The notes under the pieces were generated by a model that ran no database searches, had not been told where the DNA came from, and saw nothing but the letters and a program-made list of their open reading frames with translations. A stretch of DNA of 64,000 bases from Anaerolineae bacterium (GTDB lineage Bacteria; Chloroflexota; Anaerolineae; B4-G1): NCBI GenBank assembly GCA_016783285.1, contig JADHWW010000001.1, positions 1 through 64,000 of the forward strand, given 5' to 3'. The translations under genes were made by a program, and so were the position numbers. Within the stretch, counting starts at the first letter, position 1; each line of letters begins with the position of its first letter. Shown here piece by piece: positions 63,868 through 64,000 of this stretch.

Positions 63868-63925
63868 CGAAAACCTCCTCTATGGGACAAGACCTGACAG
63901 GTCTGCTATATCTGATTGCGGCGAA

Positions 63926-63954
63926 AGTATAGCACGTAGGGAATAGGCTGTCAA
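63926..63954 (-). promoter_or_regulatory. Promoter of the anchored toroid gene
   Basis: Minus-strand TTGACA, 17 bases, TATACT. The leader of about 55 bases contains a palindrome (AGACCTGACAGGTCT, 63890-63904) that could be an operator or a weak hairpin. Confidence 0.8.
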
Positions 63955-64000
63955 ACCAAACCTCCCGTCAATCTGGCTATCGGCCAGCCCCCCTTGCATT

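Overview
The window looks like chromosomal DNA of a GC-rich member of the Chloroflexota (Anaerolineae-like). This is an inference from gene content: ABC permeases with appended domains, DUF58/transglutaminase pairs, a fused two-domain EcfA, DUF2089 and SHOCT-like stress proteins, an aldehyde:ferredoxin oxidoreductase, RicT and MutS2. No rRNA or other taxonomic marker is present. Promoters are easy to see: TTGACA-like and TATAAT-like boxes recur with a spacing of almost always 17 nt.

Layout. 1-11.9 kb: a peptide-type ABC transporter without ATPases (beta-propeller membrane protein, DppB-like permease with extra membrane and TPR segments, DppC-like permease fused to a degenerate M28 peptidase), a DUF58/transglutaminase pair, and a family 5 binding lipoprotein. 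12-15.3 kb: a receiver-GAF-histidine kinase, a response regulator and a globin-fold sensor lacking the usual haem histidine. 15.4-25.3 kb: tRNA-Glu, pncC, a B12-binding radical SAM protein, a SufR-like regulator, ricT, a 103-bp MITE-like element, an S51 peptidase homologue without its serine, a lone Flp pilin, an M20 peptidase, a second binding lipoprotein, mutM and a structured RNA gene. 25.3-33.2 kb: an M1 peptidase, two MoaD-like proteins around a tungsten/molybdenum aldehyde oxidoreductase behind a Moco/Tuco-type riboswitch, then mutS2 and a CvpA-like gene. 33.3-36 kb: tRNA-Ser, a GNAT protein and an operon of two XRE-HTH proteins that both end in an Hfq/Sm-like domain. 36-40.9 kb: DUF2089, a DUF4097-like protein, GNAT, MFS and three SHOCT-like paralogues. 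41-42.2 kb: an MBL fragment and a HAD phosphatase.

42.4-54.5 kb is a putative anti-phage (restriction-modification-like) island: SNF2 helicase with a DUF3883 PD-(D/E)XK-like end, DUF1156 DNA methyltransferase, GxxExxY protein and DUF499 ATPase. Three toxin-antitoxin-like gene pairs sit between the helicase and the methyltransferase. Two of them are bracketed by direct duplications of the neighbouring core gene ends (64 bp and 37 bp), a signature of capture into the operon. A roughly 100-bp palindromic element (AATAGAACACGGAT...ATCCGTGTTCTATT) occurs at least six times here, twice in frame inside the methyltransferase gene.

54.5-63.9 kb is a complete candidate vitamin B12 scavenging system. 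A cobalamin riboswitch with its terminator precedes a secreted double alpha-toroid protein, a DUF4430-type cell-surface protein, ECF S, T and A components and CobO adenosyltransferase. A second, sortase-motif-bearing toroid protein has its own promoter. The toroid plus DUF4430 pair has the two-part architecture of animal transcobalamin.
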